A stretch of DNA of 42,526 nt from Acidaminococcaceae bacterium (GTDB lineage: Bacteria; Bacillota; Negativicutes; Acidaminococcales; Acidaminococcaceae): the NCBI GenBank assembly GCA_017554485.1, contig JAFZIG010000016.1, positions 1 to 42,526 on the forward strand. The letters are read 5' to 3'. Within the stretch, counting starts at the first letter, position 1, and every line of letters starts with the position of its first letter. The notes under the pieces are model-generated. The model was given only the letters and a program-made list of their open reading frames with translations, was not told where the DNA came from and searched no databases. Made by a program: the position numbers and the translations under genes. Below are positions 42,050-42,526 of this stretch, piece after piece.

Positions 42050-42526
42050 TCTTCCTCGCCCCCTTCCTGCGCATAGAACAGCTTCTTCACAGGACGGAAC
42101 AGCCCGAAGGTGATCAAGCCGTTAATGACGCCCACCACGGCCACCACCGGCAGCATGGCAAAAATCCACACCTTCAGGGGCAGGCCCAGCACGGTCCGCA
42201 GAATAAACGTGAACACACTGCCGGATACGAAGGTGGAAACAAAGCCCGTGATAAACGGGACCACTTTCCAGTCCCCCATGTGACAGGCCACAAAGGCTTT
42301 CACCAGCAGGCAGCAGGTGGTGGCACCGCTCAGCTCGCTGGCAATATTGCCCAAAGGGAACGCCGATTTAGAGGAAGGAATCAGTGTCAGCCCCGCCACA
42401 AAGCCGATGCCGATGGCCCGTTTTAAAGGCGGCCGGGTCAGGTTGATGACGATGGCATACATGGCAATGGTCCAGTTGGGCGTCACGCCGCCCACATTGG
42501 GACTTACCGTATGCAGGATGATACCG
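42046..42526 (-). CDS. ECF transporter S-component (C-terminal part, cut by window edge)
   Basis: The open frame continues past the right edge, so only about 159 C-terminal residues are visible. They form four or five membrane segments. The stretch from HTVSPNVGGVTPNWTIAMYA to SSKSAFPLGNIASELSGA resembles TrpP-like S proteins, so a tryptophan-type or related substrate is possible but not shown. It leads the operon S, EcfA, EcfA, EcfT, with overlapping starts throughout, and gives the transporter its specificity. Confidence 0.8.
   Translation of the reverse strand, partial: GIILHTVSPNVGGVTPNWTIAMYAIVINLTRPPLKRAIGIGFVAGLTLIPSSKSAFPLGNIASELSGATTCCLLVKAFVACHMGDWKVVPFITGFVSTFVSGSVFTFILRTVLGLPLKVWIFAMLPVVAVVGVINGLITFGLFRPVKKLFYAQEGGEEE

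Noticed and set aside
1..42526. CRISPR arrays, tRNA or rRNA genes, insertion sequences
   Set aside because: I looked for regularly spaced identical repeats with unique spacers, tRNA-type arms and transposase frames and saw none that I could support.

Overview
The window looks like a chromosomal segment of a low-to-mid GC anaerobic Firmicute, most likely a Negativicute such as an Acidaminococcaceae member. The pointers are an oxygen-sensitive class III ribonucleotide reductase (nrdD/nrdG), an ECF-type vitamin/amino-acid transporter, a tandem glycine riboswitch, strong AGGAGG-type ribosome sites, and an amidase/DUF1659/DUF2922/YvrJ cluster. The taxon is inferred from recognition, not proven. 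Both edges cut genes: a secreted protein on the left and an ECF S-component on the right.

Region 1 (1-4.2 kb, minus strand): small proteins of unknown function, including two acidic paralogs, and a CAP-domain secreted protein with a His/Pro-rich stretch. Region 2 (4.3-6.0 kb, minus): N-acetylmuramoyl-alanine amidase, DUF1659, DUF2922 and a 53-residue YvrJ protein, closed by a strong terminator. Region 3 (6.1-10 kb): a compact phage-type replication module. An Xre regulator is divergent from a plus-strand operon of a sigma-like protein, a lambda-O-like initiator and a DnaC-like helicase loader. The divergent promoters share one palindromic -35 hexamer. Nine 11-bp repeats lie between the genes. 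The initiator gene carries four phased 21-bp repeats followed by an A-rich tract, as expected of an internal replication origin.

Region 4 (10-13.5 kb, minus): DUF4928 (restriction-associated) and Vsr without a methyltransferase, downstream of a LexA-like box; then a TIR-domain gene overlapping an L,D-transpeptidase gene by ATGA. Region 5 (13.5-23.8 kb, minus, AT-rich): secreted and membrane proteins. These include three tandem paralogs, and three proteins that share or appear to share a small beta-rich module joined to TPR repeats, a transglutaminase-like domain or a CAP domain. Two Cys-cluster membrane proteins and a 609-residue membrane protein follow. Region 6 (24.3-28 kb, minus): a VirD4/TraG-type ATPase gene overlapping a ClpP-like protease gene, a small partner gene, a palindrome-rich non-coding stretch upstream, and a cREC-like protein.

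Region 7 (28.4-42.5 kb) reads as core genome: pcrA, a riboswitch-controlled sodium:alanine/glycine symporter, methionine aminopeptidase, DedA, an alanyl-tRNA editing protein, nrdG and nrdD, and an ECF transporter operon. Upstream of nrdD are a strong promoter overlapped by an NrdR-like box and, further up, a helically phased cluster of DnaA-like boxes. Three copies of a long imperfect palindrome (178-316 bp) sit in intergenic gaps at 1.2, 28.1 and 39.5 kb and appear to be a dispersed repeat family.

The most novel candidates are the replication module with its two iteron systems, the TIR/L,D-transpeptidase pair, the VirD4/ClpP pair, the mix-and-match secreted modules, and the DnaA-box cluster at nrdD.
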